A stretch of 6,012 nt of DNA from Calditrichota bacterium (GCA_008501655.1 QQUK01000377.1:1-6012), one strand, 5' to 3'. Positions 1 through 6,012 are shown, counted from the first letter of the stretch. Numbers and translations: made by a program. The notes: generated from the letters alone by a model not told the origin.

Positions 1-795
1 TATCGAAGTTATCGAAAGCATCTTTTTTGTTGGATTTCCCCAGAGAAATATAAAAAAAGCCAAAATAGGCAAGTCGACAAAATATACTGTAATCAGTTTA
101 TACCAATCACCATACCATCCTTTTAAAATCGGATAATACGTCGTAAGCGTCATTAGCAGAAATATAATGCCGGCAACAATAACTGATTTCCTTTCACCAA
201 TCATCTGGGGAAGTGTTTTCACACCTACCGACATATCCCCTTCAATATCTTCAGTATCTTTTATTATCTCCCTGACAAGATGAAAAAGAATCGAAAACAC
301 AGCACCAATAAGTGGTCCCGGAAGTGCTAATGTCAATTCAACATTTACCGCAAGACCTCCGGTCAAAAAGACCATACCTGAAAGCAGTGCTATAAATAAA
401 TTCCCTAACACAGGTATTCGCTTAGCTTTATAATTATATAAATACAACAGGCAGATTGCCAAAACTGCCATACCTATACTATAAAGATTCAAAAAAACGG
501 TACAGAGAACAGCGATAATATTAAAGACTATTGATATAAAAATTGCAAATTGCATGGAGAGCCTACCTTGAACCAGAACACGGTCAGGACGATTGACTCG
601 ATCGATATCGATATCTACAATATCATTAACTATATTACCTGAGGCACAGATAAGGAATGCCGCTATTGATGCAAGCAGCGGATTTACTACTTCCGGGTCA
701 AGCCAGGTCATATGAGCTCCAACCCATACAGCAACTCCGGCTAACAGGCAGTTTACCGGACGAATCAGAAGTATAACTGAGAGAGTTTTTTCCAC
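1..795 (-). CDS. UbiA-family membrane prenyltransferase, C-terminus cut by window edge
   Basis: An integral inner-membrane enzyme that moves a polyprenyl group from its diphosphate to an acceptor. 265 codons are visible without a stop; the family is usually about 280-300 residues, so probably only the last helix is missing. Both Mg-diphosphate-binding motifs are intact: N57-D58-x2-D61-x3-D65-x2-N68-R-P-D-R72, and R175-E-I-I-K179-D180-x-E182-D183-x2-G186-D187 ending in T194-L-P196. Eight hydrophobic segments can be seen (roughly 6-28, 39-53, 84-102, 105-122, 129-147, 151-172, 203-221, 233-252); nine are expected. The N-terminus (EKTLSVILLIRPVNCLLAG) has the family's usual RPVN segment close to the start, supporting the GTG at 793-795; no ATG, GTG or TTG lies in frame between the upstream in-frame stop (874-876) and that codon. 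The INRP/REIIKDxED-like motifs resemble geranylgeranylglycerol-phosphate geranylgeranyltransferase (DGGGP synthase) more than MenA, but quinone or other prenyl acceptors cannot be excluded. Family assignment is firm; substrate is inference. It is the last visible gene of the operon, 38 bases after the Omp85 gene. Confidence 0.93.
   Translation of the reverse strand, partial: MEKTLSVILLIRPVNCLLAGVAVWVGAHMTWLDPEVVNPLLASIAAFLICASGNIVNDIVDIDIDRVNRPDRVLVQGRLSMQFAIFISIVFNIIAVLCTVFLNLYSIGMAVLAICLLYLYNYKAKRIPVLGNLFIALLSGMVFLTGGLAVNVELTLALPGPLIGAVFSILFHLVREIIKDTEDIEGDMSVGVKTLPQMIGERKSVIVAGIIFLLMTLTTYYPILKGWYGDWYKLITVYFVDLPILAFFIFLWGNPTKKMLSITSI
208..273 (-). other. Second Asp-rich motif of the UbiA enzyme
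   Basis: Codes for residues 175-196, beginning REIIKDTEDIEGD and ending VKTLP. This is the second diphosphate/Mg-binding loop of UbiA enzymes. The REIIKD-x-ED-x2-GD form is the version I associate with DGGGP-synthase-like and chlorophyll-synthase-like members. Confidence 0.88.
580..627 (-). other. First Asp-rich motif of the UbiA enzyme
   Basis: Codes for residues 57-72, NDIVDIDIDRVNRPDR. It matches the family pattern NDxxDxxxDxxxxRP, the cytoplasmic-side loop that holds Mg and the prenyl diphosphate. All acidic positions are present, so nothing here suggests an inactive enzyme. Confidence 0.9.
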
Positions 796-810
796 AGCAT
801 GAGGATATAA

Positions 811-827
811 ACTCGGATGTCCTGAGT
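811..827 (-). other. Small imperfect inverted repeat between the Omp85 and UbiA genes
   Basis: The minus strand reads ACTCAGGACATCCGAGT. The outer ACTC pairs with GAGT, one A-C mismatch follows, then a G-C and a G-U pair close a three-base loop. It lies inside the 38-base gap and contains the only Shine-Dalgarno-like AGGA upstream of the UbiA GTG. It is followed by mixed sequence rather than a U-run, so it is not a terminator. The stem is short enough to occur by chance. Confidence 0.25.
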
Positions 828-833
828 CAACTT

Positions 834-2387
834 TTATAATCCGGTCTGAAATTGAACTGACAAACGAGGCTGGTCAAATGGTAAATCTTTATTCCAGCCA
901 AATGAGATTCTAAATTCCCGACCTCTGTTTTCTATAAGAATTCCGATACCATACCCAAACCGATAATATTCATCGTCGATTGTTGTACTATTTTCATCTA
1001 TGCGATTATATAAATAGGCAGCATCCAGAAATGTGAACATATATCCGGAGTTAAAACCGATATGATATTCAGTTGTTGCCAGCAGTGTACGAATTGCTGC
1101 AAATTGTTCATCACGAAAACCACGGATTGTCCTCTCTCCCCCTATCAGGAATAGTTCTGACAGAGGAGGCAGATCATCTTTCGTTTCGAATCCTGAATAC
1201 TGGAATTTGTTATAAACAGACGTTTGCAATATCAGAGGTAACTTGTAACTCACTACCAGATGAATCCTTGTGTCATCGTAGGCTAAATCTACAGTCTGCA
1301 AGCTATCTCGCGGGCTGCTTCTCCGGGCCGAATAAGTCAGTTCCCAGCCGATACTATACTGATTGTTTTTCAGATAAATACCGCTACTGTTTGAATAGTT
1401 AGCTTTAAATGCAGCAGCATATACAGAGAATGAACCATCATCAGAATCAGGTTCGACTGTTTTGTATTGTAATCCGGCACCAATTTTCAGACTTTTCCGA
1501 ATTTTATACATCGCTTCAGTTTGCATATCGAACTCATAAAACTGATTACGATAATCTCTTGTAGAAACAGAAAATTCAATCCCGCCAACGCCAAACAAAA
1601 ATGAAGGCTGCCAGTAATGAATGGAGAGATTCTGTTTATCTGTATTTATCTTTTGAGAGAAGATGTCTATTTTCTTTCCCTTTCCAAACAGATTCTGAAG
1701 CGTAAGGTCCCCCATCCAGATAATTTCATCGACATCGGACAGATATCCAATTGACCCTTCAAGCGCAAACAAGCGCTTCTCTTTTGCATTGAGAATGATA
1801 TCTGCTTCAGTGTACCCCGGTCTGAGCTGAATCAATGGAGGAGGTGAATAGGTTATATAAGGAATCTCAACAGCATCATTTTCTATGCTTTTCATCTGTT
1901 CTTCAGTTATATAAGAGAATTTTTCTAACTCGAAATACTGTTTCAACTGCTTTTCGTTGGTCTGTTTTAATCCCTCAAAACTGATAGTCCCGATCTGAGG
2001 ACGGGGGCCTTCATTTTGAGCAAAGATAATTGTAACGGTGCTGTCACCTTTACTAAATTCAATTGGTATATAATTCTGATACAGATAGCCATCGGATATC
2101 TTAGCCTGCAGAAGTGATTGAATAACTTGTTCCAAACTGTTTTTAAGAAAGATTATTCGTTTCTCAAGGAATATTGTATCAGCTGGAAGCAAAATTATTT
2201 TATCTACCCGATATTGAATACCTTTATTTACAATTAATGAATCTTCTCCAACGGTAAACTCGCAATCAAGATATCCCCGGTCGATATAATGCTGAACAAC
2301 AGAATCAGGATTTATATTCTCAGCAACCGAGATTGAATTCAAAATAGCTAAAAGAGTTATAATATAGATAATTGCTAATCGTCTCAT
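834..2387 (-). CDS. Omp85-superfamily outer-membrane protein (BamA/TamA-like)
   Basis: A 517-residue protein predicted to sit in the outer membrane and insert or translocate proteins there. Residues 1-22 form a signal peptide (MRR, hydrophobic core, cleavage after S-V-A22). Residues 24-56 look like the second half of a POTRA unit, followed by two fuller POTRA-like units at about 58-126 and 130-203. From about 207 to the end, amphipathic strands form the barrel. The Omp85 signature in the inward-folding loop is present as G416-G-E-R-T-I-R422-G423-F424, and the last strand alternates hydrophobic residues (RLSVQFQTGL). The frame stays open to an ATG at 2448-2450, but starting there would put 21 non-signal residues in front of the signal peptide and overlap the upstream gene; the ATG at 2385-2387 begins the signal peptide and has its own ribosome site. 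At 517 residues it is far shorter than BamA (about 800, five POTRAs) and closer to TamA or two-partner-secretion TpsB proteins. No TpsA-like partner is seen. Superfamily is confident; the specific role is inferred. Confidence 0.88.
   Translation of the reverse strand: MRRLAIIYIITLLAILNSISVAENINPDSVVQHYIDRGYLDCEFTVGEDSLIVNKGIQYRVDKIILLPADTIFLEKRIIFLKNSLEQVIQSLLQAKISDGYLYQNYIPIEFSKGDSTVTIIFAQNEGPRPQIGTISFEGLKQTNEKQLKQYFELEKFSYITEEQMKSIENDAVEIPYITYSPPPLIQLRPGYTEADIILNAKEKRLFALEGSIGYLSDVDEIIWMGDLTLQNLFGKGKKIDIFSQKINTDKQNLSIHYWQPSFLFGVGGIEFSVSTRDYRNQFYEFDMQTEAMYKIRKSLKIGAGLQYKTVEPDSDDGSFSVYAAAFKANYSNSSGIYLKNNQYSIGWELTYSARRSSPRDSLQTVDLAYDDTRIHLVVSYKLPLILQTSVYNKFQYSGFETKDDLPPLSELFLIGGERTIRGFRDEQFAAIRTLLATTEYHIGFNSGYMFTFLDAAYLYNRIDENSTTIDDEYYRFGYGIGILIENRGREFRISFGWNKDLPFDQPRLSVQFQTGL
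1116..1142 (-). other. Omp85 signature loop (GGERTIRGF)
   Basis: Codes for residues 416-424 of the Omp85-like protein. The R-G-F/Y core is the superfamily's most conserved sequence, in the loop that folds back into the barrel. Isoleucine replaces the more usual valine before R-G-F; the invariant Arg422 and Gly423 are kept. Confidence 0.85.
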
Positions 2388-2388
2388 A

Positions 2389-5300
2389 TTAAAACCCTGC
2401 CACAAATTCGGTTCGGGCTGATATCCTTGAATCGCGGTCCTGAACATCACGTCCGGTGACTCTCACATTCAGCCGAAATGAATTTTTAATTCTGTTTTGT
2501 AAAATCAAAGACCAGAGCATCCCGCTCTTCCCTATTTTATTCCCGGTAAGCAGGTAGGAATTCAGCAAATCATCGGCTTGAGCCTTTGATGAATAATATT
2601 CAAATGAACTCCTCAATTCAGAACCGGATAATATCCTTACTGACGAAGTGATTATAAACGACAGTATCTGAGCACTACCGCTGTTTTTAAGTTCCGCATC
2701 ACGATAGAGCAATTCAAATCCATATCTGTTTTGGGAGGCAAGCATCGAAATCTTTGAGGAAAGTTCATAACCGTTGACATCACCGTTTATTGAATAATAT
2801 GAATCAGACTTTTCCTCGAATAATTTTACAGATTCATCAAAGAATAAATTTTTATATACCTGACGTAAAAGAAGTTTGAGTTCATTATTCTCTTTAACTC
2901 TATCAACAGCAGTTATATTCCTTATCTGATATGAACTTGCTGCATCCAGATTAAAGAGATAACCGGAACTTATAGGAAACAACGAAAGAGATGATAGATA
3001 CTTCCTATTATACAACAGGTAAGATTTATCAGTATTTGAATAGAACGGAACCACCCAGCTAAACGAACGTTTATCATTGGCAAAGAGATCCTCTGTAATT
3101 CGTGAATCAAACAGGAATTTTGCCTTTTTCCAGTCTTTAGATAGAGTAAACAGTTTTTCACCATGCTTCACATCAGAGCTTCCGGACAAAAGTTCATCAA
3201 GCAGGATATAGTCACCATTTTCCTGATAGATATATACAGAGTCTTCTAAAACATAATTTCCTTCCCCCTGATTTACTTTGATATACCGGAGTCCCCGGCT
3301 TTGTTTTGACTCGCGGGATATATGATACGTCGTTCGTATAGTAAGCTGGTTCGCTCTGTTGCGATAATCAAGTTTCAGTCTTGTTAAGAACGAATTAGTT
3401 ATTTGTGAATCAACTTTGACCGATTGATAGCCAAAATTACTTTTATAACTGAACTCAGAAAATGATTTTTCAGAACTGACATTTACTCTGTTTCTGATAG
3501 TGGTGCGTTGAAATTGATATTCAACAGAATCTTCAGCATAGTATTCATAATCGATATTGTGTTTTTTTGTACCAAGCCTAATATTTAATTTATCGGAAGT
3601 GATTTTGTTATCAATTTGATAATAGTTTTTTTCTCTGCTAAGATTTTCATATGAGACTTTGGTTGATAATGTAGGTGTTACATCATACTGCAATTTTGCT
3701 TCAACTATTTCCGATTTTCCCTCTTCAGTTTCAATTGAATCAAGCTTTGCATTCACCGTAGTATATCCCATAGATATCGATAGTTTTTTTAATGGATTTA
3801 TATCTGTGCGAATCGATTCATTTGTCGAACGAAAATTATCACCATATGTGAGGTAATTTAAATCATTAAAGATTGCCAGATGTGAAGTAATCCTATGACT
3901 GACCGTTGCGTTGATAATTTTTTCATCATTTTTTTGGGGGTTTTTATCCGGGTAAAGCATCCGAAAATACAGGTCGGAATTAGTCTGTCTGTTCCGTTTT
4001 ATGAACTGCTTATCAGTCTGTTTAAATGAAGCTGATAGATAGTCATCTTTTCTATAAGGCTTGAATATTTCTGCTACAAGCAATTGTCCGCTGTTGTTCT
4101 TTTCATTTTTATCCGACAATAAATTCCGGTCATAGATAGATTTCGAAACACCGATTTTAGCTATCCCTGTTTTAACATTCCCATATCCAACAGATGTCGT
4201 CAGATAATCCTGTCTTGAAGGTGCTTTCAAAATTTTTACCGGAAGATAATCCCCCTGGTTATCTCCGACATAAGTATATACTTCAAGCCCTTCAAAAATA
4301 TAACTCCCATTTCCAACTCCTACATAAGAAAAACTTATGGAATACAGCCCTGAATCTCCCCCAACATACTGGTAAACAGAATCCGGCAAAGAATCAATGA
4401 TTAACAGATATAATCCACTTGAATCTTCTTTCACGGAAGAGATGTAGTATGTATCAGCAGAATCACCAAATTGTTCCAGGAAAAGCAGTTCTTCTTCTGA
4501 AAACGGGTTTAATAATCTTTCAGATTTTGAATCACCTTCCCTTGTCCACCCGAATGATACATTCCACAGGGAATCATTTAAGAAGATATGTGACTCCGTA
4601 GAGTAGTACTCTTTTTTATATTCTGTTTCAAATGGTTCAAAATCAACAGAAATACGAGAGCGACTGTCAATAGGCTGTTGAGATGTAAAGGTTATCTGCC
4701 CTAACGGGTAATCTACTGTGTAATCATTTTCTGCACCAGCGACAAGAAGTTCCCCATTCAGATAGATAGATTCAGAGCCGGGGACAATTGGTGCATTTCT
4801 CTGAGATTGGGTAATCTGATATGGTCCCTGTAGATTATCCTGACCGGTTATAATGACATTTGTAAAAGTCCCTTTTGGCCTCGCGGCAATTGCATCAATT
4901 GAGTAATTGTCAGAATGATATGCAGTATGCACACCTGAGATTTTCTTTTGATAGGAACTCCCTGTAAGAACCGAAGGTTTGCTTACAATATCACCCAACT
5001 GCATTGAAAATCGTTTTGACTTCAGTTCAAGCTGTATTTTGTCAAGTTCATTGAGAGAACTATTAGCTGTTCCATATACCGGGTCATATCCTCTATCCGA
5101 TATAGAGCCTTTGATAGTCAAACTATCGGATAACTCACCGGCAATTTGTAAGTCGAGTGTTTGTTTAAATGATGAACTCTGTGCTGTTGCCGAAGAGACC
5201 CGAAACGATTTACTTCCGCTGATATCAATATTACTGGTATTTTTATCTCCTCCAGTTATTCGACTTAAATCAAGCGGTTCTCCCGGAGAAATCGACCGGT

Positions 5301-5628
5301 TATTAATATCCGGAAGTGTATTCCCATACGAAAGCTTGAGCCAGGATGGTGCCGGTGTATATTTTACAATAAGTGTATCATATTGAGAAAAGTCGGTAAG
5401 CAACAACTCAAACTGTTTAAGTTGTGGTATAAAATTGTAATCTTTTCCTACAGATAACAATTTACCGTTTAACAGTAATGAATCTGATTTTCCCATAAGA
5501 TAATGCGATGCGACAGGAACAACCGATGGAATATCATGACCGACAAATGTTTTTGTGATTTTAGCGCTAAGTGAAGTAATAAATATGAGAAAGATGAATA
5601 TTGCTATTGAGAAGTTACGAAGCATCAT
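2389..5628 (-). CDS. Large exported beta-strand-rich protein, probable outer-membrane beta-barrel, function unknown
   Basis: A 1079-residue protein I cannot assign to a named family. A signal peptide covers residues 1-22 (hydrophobic 6-20, cleavage after L-S-A22). An N-terminal globular part of about 23-95 holds an LNG module. A segment at 136-213 (GSKSFRV, then ELSDSLTIKGSISDRG, SLNELDKIQLEL and LGD) is followed by a QGPY segment at 268-270 and a second LNG module at 284-332. Three copies of an aromatic/Gly motif occupy 419-461. From about 475 to the end, long runs of alternating polar/hydrophobic residues rich in Ser, Tyr and Arg look like antiparallel barrel strands, and the protein ends in a beta-signal-like strand with terminal Phe (ARTEFVAGF). 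From memory these blocks resemble large uncharacterised proteins of Bacteroidetes-related phyla; kinship with the gliding/type IX protein SprA is possible but its hallmarks are not seen, and SprA is about twice as long. The adjacent Omp85 gene supports an outer-membrane location. ATG codons lie at 5626-5628 and 5623-5625; the second is better spaced from the GAGG ribosome site. Confidence 0.85.
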   Translation of the reverse strand: MMLRNFSIAIFIFLIFITSLSAKITKTFVGHDIPSVVPVASHYLMGKSDSLLLNGKLLSVGKDYNFIPQLKQFELLLTDFSQYDTLIVKYTPAPSWLKLSYGNTLPDINNRSISPGEPLDLSRITGGDKNTSNIDISGSKSFRVSSATAQSSSFKQTLDLQIAGELSDSLTIKGSISDRGYDPVYGTANSSLNELDKIQLELKSKRFSMQLGDIVSKPSVLTGSSYQKKISGVHTAYHSDNYSIDAIAARPKGTFTNVIITGQDNLQGPYQITQSQRNAPIVPGSESIYLNGELLVAGAENDYTVDYPLGQITFTSQQPIDSRSRISVDFEPFETEYKKEYYSTESHIFLNDSLWNVSFGWTREGDSKSERLLNPFSEEELLFLEQFGDSADTYYISSVKEDSSGLYLLIIDSLPDSVYQYVGGDSGLYSISFSYVGVGNGSYIFEGLEVYTYVGDNQGDYLPVKILKAPSRQDYLTTSVGYGNVKTGIAKIGVSKSIYDRNLLSDKNEKNNSGQLLVAEIFKPYRKDDYLSASFKQTDKQFIKRNRQTNSDLYFRMLYPDKNPQKNDEKIINATVSHRITSHLAIFNDLNYLTYGDNFRSTNESIRTDINPLKKLSISMGYTTVNAKLDSIETEEGKSEIVEAKLQYDVTPTLSTKVSYENLSREKNYYQIDNKITSDKLNIRLGTKKHNIDYEYYAEDSVEYQFQRTTIRNRVNVSSEKSFSEFSYKSNFGYQSVKVDSQITNSFLTRLKLDYRNRANQLTIRTTYHISRESKQSRGLRYIKVNQGEGNYVLEDSVYIYQENGDYILLDELLSGSSDVKHGEKLFTLSKDWKKAKFLFDSRITEDLFANDKRSFSWVVPFYSNTDKSYLLYNRKYLSSLSLFPISSGYLFNLDAASSYQIRNITAVDRVKENNELKLLLRQVYKNLFFDESVKLFEEKSDSYYSINGDVNGYELSSKISMLASQNRYGFELLYRDAELKNSGSAQILSFIITSSVRILSGSELRSSFEYYSSKAQADDLLNSYLLTGNKIGKSGMLWSLILQNRIKNSFRLNVRVTGRDVQDRDSRISARTEFVAGF
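2395..2398 (-). promoter_or_regulatory. Ribosome binding site deciding the Omp85 gene start
   Basis: The minus strand reads GCAGGG, then TTTTAAT, then ATG. The AGGG lies 7 bases before the ATG at 2385-2387 and inside the final codons of the upstream gene, whose TAA is one base before this ATG. The arrangement predicts translational coupling between the large barrel protein and the Omp85 protein, and favours this start over the ATG at 2448-2450. Confidence 0.7.
3208..3285 (-). repeat. Two further, looser copies of the aromatic/Gly motif
   Basis: Residues 782-792 (YIKVNQGEGNY) keep the spacing of the 11-residue motif with Lys for Tyr and Asn for the first Gly. Residues 799-807 (YIYQENGDY) look like a shortened copy lacking V-G. 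They lie about 320 residues after the three exact copies, again as a closely spaced pair, suggesting that a second surface or periplasmic insertion interrupts the barrel strands here. Confidence 0.5.
4246..4374 (-). repeat. Three copies of an 11-residue aromatic-x-Y-V-G-x3-G-x-Y motif
   Basis: Within the large barrel protein, residues 419-429 (YQYVGGDSGLY), 433-443 (FSYVGVGNGSY) and 451-461 (YTYVGDNQGDY) all fit aromatic-x-Tyr-Val-Gly-x3-Gly-x-Tyr exactly. Spacers are 3 and 7 residues. The repeat is at protein level; the DNA copies are diverged. Confidence 0.8.
4633..4779 (-). repeat. LNG module, copy 2, in the large barrel protein
   Basis: Codes for about residues 284-332: GSESIYLNGELLVAGAENDY, then TVDYPLGQITF and ISVDFEP. 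It matches copy 1 at residues 48-92 but carries the fuller NDYTVDY...GQITF form I associate with large proteins of Bacteroidetes-related phyla. A QGPY segment lies about 15 residues before it. Confidence 0.65.
5353..5487 (-). repeat. LNG module, copy 1, in the large barrel protein
   Basis: Codes for about residues 48-92: SDSLLLNGKLLSVGKDYNF, then a strand pair ending LIVKYTP. It aligns with a second copy at 284-332 of the same protein on the pattern S-[DE]-S-[LI]-x-LNG-x-LL-x2-G-x(1,3)-DY, followed about 10 residues on by two strands. The likely fold is a small beta-sandwich in the periplasmic or surface part; that fold is inferred. Confidence 0.6.
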
Positions 5629-5631
5629 CTG

Positions 5632-5635
5632 CCTC
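5632..5635 (-). promoter_or_regulatory. Ribosome binding site of the large barrel gene
   Basis: The 8-base gap after the NHL gene's TAG reads CGAGGCAG and is followed by ATGATG. GAGG is 3 bases from the first ATG and 6 from the second, so initiation at the second ATG (5623-5625), giving 1078 residues, is at least as likely. The difference is a single Met. Confidence 0.55.
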
Positions 5636-5636
5636 G

Positions 5637-6012
5637 CTATTTTTCTATAAATACAGAGCAGACGAGCAAACGATTATTACCGGTATCTGCAATAAGAAGT
5701 TTTCCATCTTCAGCTACATATATATCTGAAGGCTTTAGCATCGCTGTATCATCCCCGGGTAACAGAGAACTGATCGTCGAGAGATATTTTCCATTTTTAT
5801 CAAGAACATAAATCTCTGAAGTCACCCCATCTAACACAAAATAGTGATCCTGAAAGAAAACTACGGAAACAGGGTAGGAAAATATTTTATTTTGAATCTG
5901 CTTTTGGTAGCCGCCGTATTGATCATACAAAACAAGGCGTTTATTCCCGGCATCACACACGATAAAATTATCATTCGGATCACGATATATTTTCTCCGGT
6001 GATTTTAATACT
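5637..6012 (-). CDS. NHL-repeat beta-propeller protein, C-terminal part only
   Basis: The last 124 residues of a protein whose 5' end lies beyond the right edge; the frame is open to base 6011, so a GTG at 5958-5960 is internal rather than the start. Three NHL-type propeller blades are visible: one with NFIVCDAGNKRLVLYDQYG, a degenerate one with YFVLDGVTSEIYVLDKNG, and one with KLLIADTGNNRLLV, each opening with a P-x-D/S-I/V-like strand. The D-x-G-N-x-R-L core is diagnostic. NHL propellers of six or so blades usually act as binding scaffolds, and exported versions are common in Bacteroidetes-related bacteria; this fragment shows no catalytic residues and the N-terminus, where a signal peptide or lipobox would be, is out of view. 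It ends at a TAG (5637-5639) 8 bases before the large barrel gene, so the two are surely co-transcribed. Its partner or ligand is unknown. Confidence 0.85.
   Translation of the reverse strand, partial: VLKSPEKIYRDPNDNFIVCDAGNKRLVLYDQYGGYQKQIQNKIFSYPVSVVFFQDHYFVLDGVTSEIYVLDKNGKYLSTISSLLPGDDTAMLKPSDIYVAEDGKLLIADTGNNRLLVCSVFIEK

Noticed and set aside
765..800. ATG at 798-800 as the UbiA start
   Set aside because: It is out of frame with the UbiA motifs and reaches a stop after 11 codons; the in-frame GTG at 793-795 yields the family-like N-terminus.
808..830. Promoter-like TTGACT ... TATATC between the Omp85 and UbiA genes
   Set aside because: The spacing is about 15 bases and the -10 match is poor; such matches are expected by chance in AT-rich DNA, and the close gene packing favours one transcript.
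1073..1402. 109-codon plus-strand open frame
   Set aside because: It lies antisense inside the Omp85 barrel coding region, its product has no recognisable domain, and the minus-strand frame clearly encodes conserved motifs.
834..2387. Omp85 gene as a two-partner-secretion TpsB transporter
   Set aside because: No TpsA-type exoprotein with a filamentous-haemagglutinin secretion domain is present; its neighbour has barrel features and ends in a barrel-type C-terminal strand.
2388..2450. Upstream extension of the Omp85 gene to the ATG at 2448-2450
   Set aside because: It would add 21 residues before a clear signal peptide and overlap the upstream gene by 62 bases, while the ATG at 2385-2387 has a well-spaced AGGG.
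2970..3164. 64-codon minus-strand open frame
   Set aside because: It overlaps the large barrel gene out of frame and its product looks like a random frame translation.
4979..5386. 135-codon plus-strand open frame
   Set aside because: Antisense shadow of the large barrel gene, with no domain, signal peptide or ribosome site that would support a real gene. The shorter plus-strand frames near 3659, 4194 and 4419 were rejected for the same reason.
2389..5628. Annotation of the large protein as SprA or a TonB-dependent receptor
   Set aside because: It is about half the length of SprA, and no TonB box or plug domain could be recognised, so it is left as a large barrel protein of unknown function.

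Overview
The window carries four genes, all on the minus strand and packed head to tail with gaps of 8, 1 and 38 bases, which is the layout of a single operon transcribed from right to left. In transcription order they are: the 3' end of an NHL-type beta-propeller gene (cut by the right edge); a 1079-residue exported protein rich in beta strand that is very probably a large outer-membrane beta-barrel; an Omp85-superfamily protein (two clear POTRA units plus a barrel, relative of BamA/TamA); and a UbiA-family membrane prenyltransferase (cut by the left edge). No RNA gene, mobile element, CRISPR array, convincing promoter or rho-independent terminator is visible, and no gene-free stretch exceeds 40 bases.

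The DNA is AT-rich. The host must be a diderm (Gram-negative-type) bacterium, because two of the four products are outer-membrane barrel proteins with signal peptides. From memory, the large protein's conserved blocks (a GSKSF-like segment, a QGPY segment followed by an LNG...NDYTVDY...GQITF module, and G-x-Y motifs) resemble big uncharacterised proteins of the Fibrobacteres-Chlorobi-Bacteroidetes superphylum and related candidate phyla such as Marinimicrobia, Zixibacteria or Cloacimonadota. That placement is inference and no species is proposed.

Layout: 1-795 UbiA-like prenyltransferase with both Asp-rich motifs, GTG start, C-terminus missing; 834-2387 Omp85-like protein, start moved downstream of the longest open frame to a signal-peptide Met that follows the upstream stop codon by one base; 2389-5628 large barrel protein; 5637-6012 C-terminal part of the NHL propeller.

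How they may work together is inferred. An Omp85 protein placed one base behind a large barrel gene suggests a dedicated insertion or export pair in the outer membrane, with the NHL propeller a possible periplasmic or surface partner. The UbiA enzyme acts in the inner membrane on polyprenyl diphosphates and may simply be co-transcribed. Most worth a second look: the 11-residue aromatic/glycine motif that recurs in the large protein, its duplicated LNG module, the large-barrel/Omp85 pairing, and the resemblance of the UbiA protein to the archaeal-lipid (DGGGP synthase-like) branch.
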